From assembly GCA_024704175.1 (NCBI GenBank), contig CP085629.1, positions 8,111,501 to 8,175,500 of the forward strand: a stretch of DNA of 64,000 nucleotides, given 5' to 3'. A program made the position numbers and the translations under genes. Below are positions 50,641 through 60,999 of this stretch, one piece after another; positions within the stretch are counted from its first letter, which is position 1, and every line of letters begins with the position of its first letter. The stretch is from Paenibacillus sp. P25. GTDB lineage: Bacteria > Bacillota > Bacilli > Paenibacillales > NBRC-103111. The notes under the pieces were generated by a model. The model did not search any database. It had not been told where the DNA came from and saw only the letters and a program-made list of their open reading frames with translations.

Positions 50641-51739
50641 AAAAATACGCCTACAATGAGATCACCTTCCTGCAGTTCGTCTTTATCATTAACAATATGA
50701 CTGTGAGCATCGGCTTCCTGGCGGCGCCGCGCGTCCTGGCCGAACAGGCGGGAACGGACGGATGGATTACGCTCATCCTGGGTTGGTCGCTAACGGTCGC
50801 GGCAAGCCTGATCGTCGTTCAAGTAATGAAGAGGTGCCCGGACGGCACCCTGCTTGATTTATTGACACGGTTATGGGGCAAATGGGCCGGCAAAGCGGGA
50901 GCCGTTCTGCTTGCCCTATATTTCTTTTATTACGGGTACGTCGGGCTCGTTTACACCATTTTAATTCTTAAAACTTGGCCGCTGCCGATGACCCCGGCTT
51001 ATCTCATTATGCTGCTGCTGCTCATCCCGACCTATATGATTACGCGGAACGGAGTCCGCATCCTCGGCAGATATGCGGAGCTAATCCTGTTCATTTCCTT
51101 ATGGATCCCGTTCGTTTATATGTTGCCGCTGAAAGAAGTCAACTGGCTCTACCTCCTGCCGGTCCTCAAGGAAGGATGGAAGCCCATACTTACCGGGGTG
51201 CCGACACTGTTTTACTATAATATCGGCTTTGCGACCACCTTCATCCTATACCCGCCGCTCAAGGATAAACGGAAGGCGTCGGCCGCTCTGACCTTATCGA
51301 GCACGTTAACCATGCTCTCTTATTTGTTCGTGACGCTCGCCTGCTTCGTTTACTTCAGTCCGGACGAAATTACGGAGTTTAACGAACCCGGCATCTTCGT
51401 CTTGAAAGCGATCGAGTTTAAGTATATCGAGCGGATCGAAGTGACGTTCATCGCCTTTTACCTGCTGATCTTCTCGATGTCCTGGATTCCTTTAATGTAT
51501 TTAACCTCTTATTGCACAAGCTGGATGGCTCGTAAGCAGGATCACCGCGTGACCATTTGCGGGTGGTTATGCTGCTGCTCGGCATCGGCACGTTTTTCTT
51601 CATGCCTACCGATGATCAGAGCGATCTTATGGCGGAAATTCTCGGCCATATCGGCTTTGGCCTGGAATACATATTTCCCGTCTGCTTCCTCCTGTTTTTA
51701 TGGGTCTATGACTACGTTAAACGGAGGGTGAGCCTATGA
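50637..51739 (+). CDS. gerB: GerB-family germination permease (first copy), one frame break
   Basis: About 366 residues, ten membrane segments, amino-acid-permease-like fold of the B subunit that binds the germinant. Begins MKKYAYNEITFLQFVFIINN, then GTDGWITLILGWSLTVAASL, YTAGLL-type middle and LTSYCTSWMARKQDH. A frame change near 51550 leads to LRVVMLLLGIGTFFFMPTDD and a stop at 51739, four bases into gerC. Confidence 0.9.
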
Positions 51740-52852
51740 GGACCCGGTCGCTGAAGCTCACGTTTATCGTCCTGTTCGTGTTCACAGCGGGCTGCAGCGA
51801 CCGGATGGATATTGAGGATGTCACGATTCCGCTTCTTACCGGCTATGATCTGGATCAGCATGACCGCTTGCTGACCTACACCAAGATCCCTGTGTTCAGT
51901 AAAGATGCGAAGAAAAAATCACATGAAATCGGCGTCGTTTCGAGAACGCTCCGGGAGTCGAGACAAAGAGAGGATGAGTATGCGCCGGGTCTTTTCCAGG
52001 GAAGAAAGATTCTGGTTGTCCTCCTCAGCAAACGGTCGCTGCAGCACGAAAACTGGTTCACCCTGATGGATGTCTACTTCCGTGATGCGAAAAATTCCAT
52101 AACCTCCAGAATAGCCATGTACGACGGCCCCCTTTCCGAGGTCATCTACTTGAATCCGGCGGACCAGCCGTTCCTGCCGATCCTGCTGAGAGGGATGATC
52201 GAGACGAAGAGCAGGAGGAGCGAAACGGTAAAAACATCGATGCAGGAGCTGCACCGGCAAATGCTCGAGAAAGGGATAACCCCTATATCGCCGAGATTAT
52301 GCTGGAGAATCAGGAGGTGAAGCTGAAAGGGTCGGCACTGCTTGATCATCAAGGCAGGTATGTTCTTTCGCTGGGATATCAAGAAACGGTTTTACTGCAA
52401 ATTCTCCAGAACCAGGCGGACAAACCCGCGAGCCTTACGCTGTCGATTCCCGGGGAACCGAAACACGGCTTGCTTCACCTGAACAAATTAAGCTTCAACA
52501 CAGGGAAGACAAAAACGAAAATCAAGACCGCTTACCGGCAAGGCAAATTTCGGTTCGACCTGAACGTTGATATGTCCATATGGCTGACGGAACGTTTATT
52601 CCCTTACGACATGCGAAAGAAAAGAAAGGAACTCGAGAACACGATTGCCGGCCAAATGCAGAAAGAGTTCGAGACCCTCATCGGGAAAATCAAGCGGAAG
52701 CGAATCGATCCGTTCGGCTTCGGACTGAATGCACGGGCTTATGAATATAACGCATTCAAGAAGGCGGAAGACCGCTGGGGGAAGTATTCGGCGAGTCGGA
52801 CATTCATGTTCAGGTTCAGGTAAAAATAGGAAGCAAAGGGGCTATGAGATGA
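51736..52852 (+). CDS. gerC: GerC-family lipoprotein, copy 1, two frame breaks
   Basis: About 371 residues. Signal with lipobox FVFTAGCSDRMDIED, so lipid-anchored on the spore inner membrane outer face. Ger(x)C body: IPVFSKDAKKKSHEIG, RDAKNSITSRIAMYDGPLSE, SALLDHQGRYVLSLGYQET, LSFNTGKTKTKIKTAYRQGK, and C-terminal RIDPFGFGLNARAYEY. Frame changes near 52285 (CCCC run) and 52783 (GGGGG); after repair the end is DIHVQVQVKIGSKGAMR, stop 52852 overlapping the next start. Confidence 0.9.
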
Positions 52853-53986
52853 TGAAGCGCAGATACAGGCGGACTCTTTCTATGCTGCTCATCGTCATGG
52901 CGATGGCGGCCGCACCCGGGTGTTCCGACCGGATCGATATGGAGGATGCTTCGATTCCGCTCTCGCTGGGCGTGGATCTCGGGCCGGACAACAAGCTCCT
53001 GTATTATTCGACCTTTCCTGTGTTCAGTATCAACGTTAAGAAGAAGAAGCAGGAAACGGAGGCTCAGGCGACAACGCTCCGTCAGTCAAGACTGAAGCAG
53101 GACGCTCATTCGGCGGGGGTGTTCTCAGGAAGAAACTACCAGGTTTTCCTTGTGGGCAAACGTCTGCTGCAGCAGGAAGACTGGTTCCGGATGACGGATG
53201 TCCTCTTCCGCGATGCGAAAAATTCGGTAACCAACCGAGTCATCGCCTACGACGGACCCCTCTCCGAGATTGTATATTTAACTCCGGAAAACCAGCCGAG
53301 GCTCCCCTTAATCCTGCGGGGAATGGTCGACACGAAGAACGCCAGGTCGGAAACGGTAAGAACCACCATGCAGGAGCTGCACCGGCAAATATTCGAGAAG
53401 GGGGATGACGGCTTCGATTGCCGAAGTTGAATTGGATCAGAAGCGCAATATTAAGCTGCGCGGAACGGCGCTCTTGGATCATAAAGGCAAATATGCCTTT
53501 ACGCTCAGCGCTCCGGAAACCATTCTCCTGCGAATCCTGCAAAACAAAGCGAATAAGCCCGTCAGCCTGACGGTCTCCATTCCCGGAGAGCCGAAGAAGG
53601 GCCCGCTTCATACCGACAAACTGAGCTTTACGTCAACTCAAGTCAAAACAAAAATAAAGACCTCCTACCGAGAGGACAAGTTTCAGTTCGATATGAACAT
53701 CCTGCTGCGCATCGCCTTGTCGGAGCGTCTGTTTCCTTACGATGTACAGAAGAAAGGCGAGGAGCTGGAGAAACTCATAGCCGAACAGGTGAAGCAAGAG
53801 CTGGAGAAGCTGATCAAGAATATACAGCGGCACCGGATCGATCCAATCGGCCTCGGGATCCGGGCAAGGGCTTATGAGTATGGTGAGTATAAGAAAGTGA
53901 AAGAGGATTGGGGCGAAGCGCTGAGCCGGGCGGACATCCATCTGGACGTCGATGTCAAAATAGGAGCCATGGGTCCTGTGAAGTAA
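52849..53986 (+). CDS. gerC: GerC-family lipoprotein, copy 2, one frame break
   Basis: About 378 residues. Lipobox AAAPGCSDRIDMEDASIP. Same layout as copy 1 (FPVFSINVKKKKQETEA, RDAKNSVTNRVIAYDGPLSE, LLDHKGKYAFTLSAPETILL, RIDPIGLGIRARAYEYG), so a tandem duplicate of gerC. A G run near 53402-53406 breaks the frame (EKGMTASIAEVELDQKRN after repair). Starts ATGATG across the upstream stop. Confidence 0.9.
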
Positions 53987-54013
53987 TTTTGGATAACCGA
54001 AGGGTGACGAGAA

Positions 54014-55114
54014 TTGAACAAGTATGCTTTCAATACGATCACGCTCATGCAGTTTATTTTCCTCAATACCGGCGTTCAAGTGAGCGTCGGAGTGCTTGCT
54101 GCCGCCGCAAGTCCTGGCCGTGAAGGCCGGGACCGACGGCTGGATCGGGCTTATTCTCTGCTGGGCATTGGCGGCCGCGGCCAGCCTGATCGTCATCCGC
54201 GTCATGCAAAAGCGTCCTGACAGCACCCTGCTGGATTTATTCGTGCAGTATGGGGGGAATGGGCGGGCCGGGCGGCCGCCGTGTTCTTTGCCCTCTATTA
54301 CGCTTATTACGCCTACATTGAAATCGTCCGGATGCTCCTTTACACGAAGCAGTGGTCGCTTCCGCAGACAACGCCCTGGCTCGTCATGCTGCTCATGCTT
54401 ATTCCGACCTATACCGTCGCGAGGGGCGGGTCGCGCATTCTCGGGCGGTATATCGAGCTTATCTTTTTCCTTTCTTTAATGGTGCCTTTGCCCTATTTGT
54501 ATACCTTGCAGGACGCCCACTGGCTGCACCTGCTTCCTGTCGTCAAGGATGGCTGGCGACCGATCCTTTCGGCGTTCCGGGAATCGCTGCTTTACTATAC
54601 CGGATTTGGAGTATCGCTTATGCTGTATCCGTTTTTGGAGCATAAGGACAAGGCTTCGGCAGGCATTGTCATCTCCAGCACCTTGTCGATGCTCGCCTAT
54701 CTATTCATTGTTATCGTCTGCTTCGTCTATTTCAGCCCGGATGAAATGAAGCTGTACAACGACCCGGTGATCAATATATTGAAAACGATCCAATTTAAAT
54801 TTATCGAACGGTTTGAAGTGCTGATGACCTCGTTCTTCTTGTTTCTTTTTTCCACTTCCTGGATCACGACTTTGTATCTCTGTGCCTTTTGTACAAGCTG
54901 GCTGTTCCAAAGGCAGGACCATCGTCCCCATTTGCGCCTGCTTTGTCTCATAGTCGGCATCGGCACCTACTTCTATATGCCGACCTTTAACGAAAGCGGC
55001 CGGATCGTCCAATTTTTTGGCCGGATCGCCATCGGGGTCGAATATGTGCTTCCCGTTTGCCTGCTTCTTTACATGGCGGCTTATGACCGGCTTCGGCGGA
55101 GGAGAATCGAATGA
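54014..55114 (+). CDS. gerB: GerB-family germination permease (second copy), two frame breaks
   Basis: About 366 residues, a clear relative of the first copy in the same operon: MNKYAFNTITLMQFIFLNT, GTDGWIGLILCWALAAAASL, KRPDSTLLDLFVQYGG, WITTLYLCAFCTSWLFQRQD, RLLCLIVGIGTYFYMP. Breaks near 54110 and 54255. It presumably pairs with one of the gerC copies as a receptor of different germinant specificity. Start behind AAGGGTGACGAGA. Confidence 0.9.
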
Positions 55115-56231
55115 GGCGGTCGCTGTATACGCCGCTCATCGCTGCGGTTTGTACCGGCGTTACGGGATGCGGTGACCGGCTCGACATGGAAGATGCCACG
55201 ATTCCTCTGCTCGCGGGCATTGATCTGGACAAAGACAACAGAATGCTCACGTATATGATCAACCCGGTGTTCAGCAGAGACGTGAAGAAGAAAACGCAGG
55301 CCATCGGCGTGACGACACCGACGCTCCGCGCTTCGCGAAACAAAGAGGACGCACGGACGCCGGGCAATTTCACCGGCAGAAAAGTTCAAATCAATCTGAT
55401 CGGCAAACGGCTCCTGGAGCAGAAGGGCTGGTTCCAAGTCACGGACGTGTACTTTCGCGATGCCAAAAACGATTTTAATACAAGGGTTGTCGTGTTCGAC
55501 GGGCCTCTCTCCAAAATTATCAACCTGGATCAGCCGGATCAGCCGATGCTGCCCCTGCTGCTAAGGGGATCATCGATACGAAGAACAACCGTTCGGAAGC
55601 CGTAAAAACAACGATGCAGGAGCTGCACAGGCAAATGAACGAGAGGGGAGTAACGCCCGCGGTTGCCGAAGTTCAATTGAACCGGAACAACAAAATTCGA
55701 TTGAGCGGAACGGCGCTGATGGATCATAAAGGAAAATATGTTACGACAATTAATACGGAGGAGACGGTCCTTCTTAAAATATTGCAAAAAAATGTGAAAA
55801 CCTCCGTCAGCATGACGCTGCCCATTCCCGGCGAATCGAAGCAGGGGCCGTTTTTTCTGAACCGATTAAGCTTTAACGCCGAAAGATTGAAGACGAGAAT
55901 CAAGACCTCCTACCGTCAAGGGAAGTTTCGCTTTGATATTCAGATCGGCATGACCGCCCTGCTTACGGAACGTCTGTTTCCTTATGATGTGGAACGTCAG
56001 GGAAAAGAGCTGGAAGGCTTGATCGCCGCCGAGGTCCAAAAACGTGTCGAGAGCCTGCTGAGAAAAATTCAAAAACATCGGATCGATCCGATCGGTCTTG
56101 GGCTGTACGCGAGGGCTTATGAGTATGAGCAGTACAAGAAGGTGGAGGATGATTGGGGCGGAGCATTGGCCAAAGCGGATATTCATGCTTCCGTAAGCGT
56201 AAGCATCGGAGCGATGGGTTCGGTGAGATGA
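55111..56231 (+). CDS. gerC: GerC-family lipoprotein, copy 3, one frame break
   Basis: About 373 residues. Lipobox TGVTGCGDRLDMEDATIP. Same body as copies 1 and 2 (INPVFSRDVKKKTQAIG, VFDGPLSKIINLDQPDQPM, LMDHKGKYVTTINTEETVLL, RIDPIGLGLYARAYEYE). A GGGG run near 55567 breaks the frame (RGIIDTKNNRSEAVKTTMQE after repair). Ends the ger operon. Confidence 0.9.
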
Positions 56232-56276
56232 AGGGTGCGGGCCGGCGGCGAAAGGTGCTTTCCGGCCATGCGGTCG

Positions 56277-56971
56277 CTACTCGTCCGCTCTCGCCGCGTG
56301 AACGACCAGCCGCTGCGACCCGTCTTCATTGCATGTAATGAGAGTGAGCTGTTCTCCCGTGCGGGGCGCCTCAGTACCGAGACTTCGGTTGGCTCCACCA
56401 TCTCCATGCCGGTAACCTTGTAGGTGAAGCTGCTTTTCCCGGACTGTAAAACGACCGTATCCCCCGGCTTCAGCGCGTTCAAACGGTTGAACAGCCGGCC
56501 GTAGACATAGCTGTTGTGCGCGGCAATCACGGTATTGCCGGCCTTGCCGGGGAGAGCCGTTCCTGTAAAATGTACCGCGGCCGCCTTCATATTGCTGTCA
56601 GTCACGCCCTCCAGCACCGGAAGCTTCGCATCGATCGCCGGAATCCGGAGAATGGCCAGCGCCTCCGGCTGGTTCCCTGCTGCGGCCGGTTTCGGCTTTA
56701 CGCCGGCAGCGGATTCCGTCAAAGCTGCTGCGGCCGGCTGGTCGGCGACCGGAAGGGCGGGCGTCATGGAAGGCGTCTGCCCGTCGGTTCTACTGGCTGA
56801 TGTTACCGAATCTGCCGCCGCTTCTGTTTGCGCCGCACCCGGACGGTCCGCTTCGACACGGATGGATGCGAGAAGCTCCCGGCGCCGGGCGTCTTCCTTC
56901 CATAGGTTGTAATGGGGGTACAAGATGACACTTAGCCCCAGCAAAATCAGCGGAATACTCCACAAGCGCAT
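56277..56971 (-). CDS. srtD: Class D sortase, one frame break
   Basis: About 231 residues. N-terminal membrane anchor (LWSIPLILLGLSVILYP), an Ala/Thr/Pro-rich linker to about 95, then the sortase barrel: LAILRIPAIDAKLPVLEGV, AVHFTGTALPGKAGNTVIAAH (catalytic His), PGDTVVLQSG. After a frame change near 56385: GEQLTLITCNEDGSQRLVVHA, with catalytic Cys (TLITC) and Arg. It joins LPXTG-type proteins to the wall or to each other. It lies 163 bases downstream of an LPQTG protein on the same strand, its likely substrate. Confidence 0.88.
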
Positions 56972-56992
56972 GAATGGCCGACCTCCTTTCCC

Positions 56993-57043
56993 AGGATAAA
57001 CGGCTACGCCGTCCTTGTCTTACAAGGACCAGCGCGTTTATCA
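56993..57043. repeat. Dispersed hairpin repeat, copy 3 (best preserved)
   Basis: Three-stem structure: outer GATAAACG/CGTTTATC, arm GGC-TA-CGCC, arm GTCCTTGT-CTT-ACAAGGAC. Related copies at 9060 and 26571. It lies between the sortase and the LPQTG gene. Confidence 0.6.
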
Positions 57044-57102
57044 AGTTTGATGCGAAGCAATAAGTCATGGAAAACTTATACTTTCTTATCAAACAAAATA
57101 GG

Positions 57103-57131
57103 AAAAAAGAGGGGACGAACCCCTCTTTTTT
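57103..57131. terminator. Terminator between the LPQTG gene and the sortase gene
   Basis: AAAAAAGAGGGG, short loop, CCCCTCTTTTTT: perfect stem with A and T runs, working on both strands. On the minus strand it sits between the LPQTG protein and the sortase, so the two may be partly uncoupled. Confidence 0.85.
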
Positions 57132-57134
57132 GCT

Positions 57135-58488
57135 TTACCCGTTGCGCCGCGGCTTCAGGCCGAAGAACAGACCTGCGCACACCATTAGCGCTCCGGTCTG
57201 CGTAATAGCCCCAAGGGAAGCTTTCGCCGGTTTGCGGAAGCGATGAATAACCGAGCGGAATCGGCCCGTTATCCTGGGCTCCGTTACCGGAGTCCGTACC
57301 AGCCGTGCCTTGGCCGTTACCGGAGGCGGAAGGGGCAGGCGACTGAGCCGGACCTGTAGGGACCGGGGAGTTCCCGAGATTCTCCAGCCCGTTCGGGGTG
57401 CCGCCCGATCCATTTGGAGTCCCTCCAGTACCGTTCGTTCCGGTGCCTGTACCCGTACCTGTCCCGCCGCCTGTGGACCCGCCGCTGGAGGAACATTTAT
57501 CCGCCGCTGCGCGGGCTACGGTCTTGGTCGTTCCGTTCACCGTAAGCTGAAGCGGTGCAGCCTGATCCGACACGATCTCGATGGTCTTGGTCCCGCCGGC
57601 CGGAAGAACGGTTTCCGTCCAGACCTTTTGGCCGGCGAGGGAGTAGCTTATGGTTAGATCCGACGAATTCCGGTTGGTCAGCTGGAAGCGGTACACGCCG
57701 TCCTTCTCGGTACACAGCGCTTTGGCATCAAGAAAGTCGAAGGATTCGATCACGACGGGATCCGCGATCGTCCCCGCTCCCGATCCTCCGGAAGAGCTGC
57801 CCGAACCGGAAGAACCCGAATCGCTGGAGCTGTCCGAGGAATCCGACGAGGAGGAACAGCTGTTCACGACCGAATTGACGAGTCTCGCAATCTGCTGATC
57901 GGCGGCATGTCCGTTTTCCGTATTCAGTTGAGCCGTTACGGAACCCTTATAAAGCTCAAGCGACCAGTAACCGCAGGGAAGGTCCGTTTGTACGGTATGG
58001 GTGCCGGGCCCGTAGGAAGCGGTGACATTGCTGTATACTGCCGCCTTCTCGTAAGGCTTGCCGCTTGGTTCCGGGGTGACTCCGACCGGATAGGAATAGC
58101 TGGTGAACGAAATCTCGGTGCTGCAATAGCCGTCCGGAATGGTGAAGGTTACTTTTCCGGGACTGATCGACGAGTTCAGCGGCTTCATCCATTCCTCCGG
58201 GCCGGATGCGCTGAGTGCCTTACAGGCTCCGCCTCCGTACACATTGTCCCCGACCGTTGAGCCGCCACCGCCGTATACGCTTCGCCGCCGACAGAGGAGC
58301 CGCCGTACACACTGCCGCCGACCGTCGACCCGGAGCCGCCATAGACGGCCGCCGCAACGGCATTATTCGCCGCAACGGTTTGTCCGGAGAGCGAATCCTG
58401 TGCCATTGCCGCAGACCGGCAAGAGCAGCATGCCTATCAGCAGCATCGTCAACAAAACAGCAAAAGAACGTTTGTCTGCAAGCTTCAT
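57135..58488 (-). CDS. LPQTG-anchored cell-surface protein, frame-broken
   Basis: About 450 residues. Signal peptide (MLLIGMLLLPVC, cleavage near AMA-QDS); Val-Tyr-Gly-Gly repeats (VYGGSGSTVGG, VYGGSSVGG, VYGGG); a folded region with ISFTSYSYPVGV, CGYWSLELYKG and NSSDLTISYSLAGQKVW; Ser-rich and Gly/Thr/Asn-rich linkers; then LPQTG, a hydrophobic stretch ALMVCAGLFFG and the tail KPRRNG. Frame changes near 57225, 58250 and 58413. Start ATG 58488 behind AAGGAGTGGTGGA. Function unknown; it resembles spore- or wall-surface collagen-like/adhesive proteins. It is the natural partner for the sortase downstream. Confidence 0.82.
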
Positions 58489-58756
58489 TCCACCACTCCT
58501 TCTTCGTTAAGAATACGATATGTATAAATTGGTAAGTACGGATTATGGTTAAACCTTTTTTCGCAATTTGAAACAGGTTTTCGTAAAAAAATTTTCCTGC
58601 ACCCCATGGCTATGACCCCTTGGTTCATAATCATTCAGCAAACATTCAGCCAATCTTTATTCACGGTTAAGCTTGGATTCATTTGGAATTCATAATGCGC
58701 CCCTATACTTCAACGTGTAAGACAAACTACATCAAACAGGAGTAGAGGTGGAGCTT

Positions 58757-60070
58757 ATGAAAACAATCGGCAAAAAAATGATGACAGGTACGATTGCAGC
58801 AGGAGTTTTGCTCGGAGGCGGATTGATCGGTCTGTCGCACTCGCAGGCGCAGGCGGCGGATACGAATGCAGCCAACACGGATTCGGGCAAGGTTTCCACA
58901 GACTCCGGTTTTAAGGGCCGGGGCGGCGACCATAAAGGCTTCCGCGGAAATAACATCGGTAATAATATAGTGAAAGAAACGGCGACGCTGCTCGGCGTGG
59001 ACGAAAGCGCGATTAAGGACGAGCTGAAGCAGGGCAAGACGCTGGCCGCCATCGCTCAAGAAAAAGGCCTCAGCGAAGCGGACTATCTGCAAAAGCTGAC
59101 GGAAGCCGAAACGAAAGCGATCGACGACGCGGTAGCGGCAGGCAAGCTGACGCAGACCCAGGCGGATAAAATCAAGACGAACCTGTCCGACCGTCTGAAG
59201 AAGGCAATTGAGAACACCGGCTTCGGCAAAGAAGGCAAGCACGAAGGCTTCGGATTCGGAGGCGGCGACCTGGTGAAAGAAACGGCGACGCTGCTCGGCG
59301 TGGACGAAAGCGCGATTAAGGATGAGCTGAAGCAGGGCAAGACGCTGGCCGCCATCGCTCAAGAAAAAGGCCTCAGCGAAGCGGACTATCTGCAAAAGCT
59401 GACGGACGCCGAAACGAAAGCGATCGACGACGCGGTAGCGGCAGGCAAGCTGACGCAAACCCAGGCGGATAAAATCAAGACGAACCTGTCCGACCGTCTG
59501 AAGAAGGCAATTGAGAACACCGGCTTCGGCAAAGAAGGCAAGCGCGAAGGCTTCGGATTCGGAGGCGGCGACCTGGTGAAAGAAACGGCGACGCTGCTCG
59601 GCGTGGACGAAAGCGCGATTAAGGATGAGCTGAAGCAGGGCAAGACGCTGGCCGCCATCGCTCAAGAAAAAGGCCTCAGCGAAGCGGACTATCTGCAAAA
59701 GCTGACGGAAGCCGAAACGAAAGCGATCGACGACGCGGTAGCGGCAGGCAAGCTGACGCAAACCCAGGCGGATAAAATCAAGACGAACCTGTCCGACCGT
59801 CTGAAGAAGGAAATTGAAAATACCTTCTCCAAAGGCTTTGAAGGCAAGGGACATGCCGGCGCATTCCGCGATCCGGACGCTGTAGCGCAAGCCCTGGGGA
59901 TCTCGAAGCAGGAGCTGACTACAGCACTGCAGGCAGGCAAATCCGTTCTGGATCTGGCCAAAGAAAAAGGCATCAGCGAGGAGCAGCTGAGGTCCAAGCT
60001 GAAGGAGATCAAGGACCAGAACGGCAGTGTCCAGCAGGATCAGGCTTCGGCTGCATCTGCCGCAAGCTAA
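58757..60070 (+). CDS. Secreted protein with three near-identical 101-residue repeats
   Basis: 437 residues. Signal peptide MKTIGKKMMTGTIAAGVLL to AQA-ADT. After a Gly-rich stretch come three copies of a helical unit with TATLLGVDESAIKDELKQG, GLSEADYLQKLTEAETKAID and GKLTQTQADKIKTNLSDRLK, each followed by a Gly/Phe spacer (FGKEGKHEGFGFGGG). A diverged fourth unit ends the protein (AQALGISKQELTTALQAGK). Resembles the DUF2680/YmdB-type repeats of Bacillales secreted proteins. Probably helical and cell-surface associated. Start ATG 58757 behind GAGGTGGAGCTT. Frame intact. Confidence 0.85.
   Translation: MKTIGKKMMTGTIAAGVLLGGGLIGLSHSQAQAADTNAANTDSGKVSTDSGFKGRGGDHKGFRGNNIGNNIVKETATLLGVDESAIKDELKQGKTLAAIAQEKGLSEADYLQKLTEAETKAIDDAVAAGKLTQTQADKIKTNLSDRLKKAIENTGFGKEGKHEGFGFGGGDLVKETATLLGVDESAIKDELKQGKTLAAIAQEKGLSEADYLQKLTDAETKAIDDAVAAGKLTQTQADKIKTNLSDRLKKAIENTGFGKEGKREGFGFGGGDLVKETATLLGVDESAIKDELKQGKTLAAIAQEKGLSEADYLQKLTEAETKAIDDAVAAGKLTQTQADKIKTNLSDRLKKEIENTFSKGFEGKGHAGAFRDPDAVAQALGISKQELTTALQAGKSVLDLAKEKGISEEQLRSKLKEIKDQNGSVQQDQASAASAAS
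58970..59878 (+). repeat. Three tandem 303 bp coding repeats
   Basis: Units begin at 58970, 59273 and 59576 (each GTGAAAGAAACGGCGACGCT), exactly 303 bases apart and almost identical at DNA level, with only a handful of substitutions. Such perfect copies point to recent duplication or gene conversion and predict copy-number change by recombination. Confidence 0.9.
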
Positions 60071-60091
60071 GCAACCCCTATACTTACAACA

Positions 60092-60119
60092 CCCGGGCAT
60101 CATGCGCGCGGATGCCCGG
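60092..60119 (+). terminator. Hairpin after the repeat protein gene
   Basis: CCGGGCATC pairs with GATGCCCGG around a GC loop; no long T run follows, so terminator strength is uncertain. Confidence 0.5.
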
Positions 60120-60196
60120 TTGAGATAAACAGAGTTGCCCCAAGCGGGCAGCTCTCATTCACGGTAACACGATAAAAGAAGGGTGGAAGTTAAGGG

Positions 60197-60957
60197 ATGA
60201 ATTACATAAAGTGGGTAGGGGCATGCGCCTTGGTTGCCATGCTGCTGAGCGGTCGCGGAACGAAAGCGCCGGCACAGGGGCCGCAGCGACAAACGGGGGC
60301 ACCGGTACGGAGCAAACGCAGCAAACGAATACGGCGCAAGGAGCTCAAGGAGCCCAAGGATCATCGCAGACGGAGAGCGGCCAGACGGCTAAAGACCAGG
60401 GCCAGGGGCAGGCCAAAACGGCCATGAACGAAAGTGAAAGAAAGATGATGATGACGTTCCAGACGCTGATCCGGATGGATAAGACGGACGGGCTTGCCAT
60501 CACCAAGGATCAGGCGGCGGCTATGCTTCCCGTCGTACAGGATGGCATCACGAAGAAAGAGCTCACCACCGATGCGGAGGCGAAGCTGACCGAGAAGCTG
60601 ACCGCGGATCAGAAGAAATTCGTGGAGGATGCCGCTTCCCGCATGCAGAACAGGGCGAACGGCGGCTGGCGGCCAGACTCAGCTTACGGATGAGCAGAAA
60701 GCGAAAATGGAGGAAGCAAGGAAGCGCGGGCGGCTAATGGCCAAAACGCGAACGGTCAAAATGCGAACGGCAGCGCGAATGCAAACGGGACGGCCGACGG
60801 AGCAGGGAGCGGCGGCACCGGTGGAACCGGCGGCGGAAATGCCGGCGGAAACGGCAATCACGCCAATGGTAACGGAAACGGTGGCGGTCCCCGTGGCGGC
60901 GGCATGCAGAACGCCGGCCAGCAACTGGTGGAGCTTCTTCAATCGAAGACGAAGTAA
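60197..60957 (+). CDS. Lipoprotein with Asn/Gly-rich tail, frame-broken
   Basis: About 253 residues. Start MNYIKWVGACALVAMLLSG, lipobox LLSG-C after a one-base repair near 60255. Then a low-complexity Gln/Thr/Gly segment (TNGGTGTEQTQQTNTAQG), a folded middle (SERKMMMTFQTLIRMDKTDG, DQKKFVEDAASRMQNRANG, LTDEQKAKMEEARKR) and an Asn/Gly-rich tail (NGQNANGQNANGSANANG, GGGNAGGNGNHANGNGNGGG). Ends QLVELLQSKTK. A possible partner of the preceding repeat protein; no family recognised. Confidence 0.7.
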
Positions 60958-60999
60958 CCGGAGGTCACGGTGCTTACACCTACTTGAACAGCCGGCTTC

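Noticed and set aside
58970..59878. A CRISPR-like repeat array
   Set aside because: The repeats are 303 bases long, contiguous and all coding for the same helical unit; no spacers.
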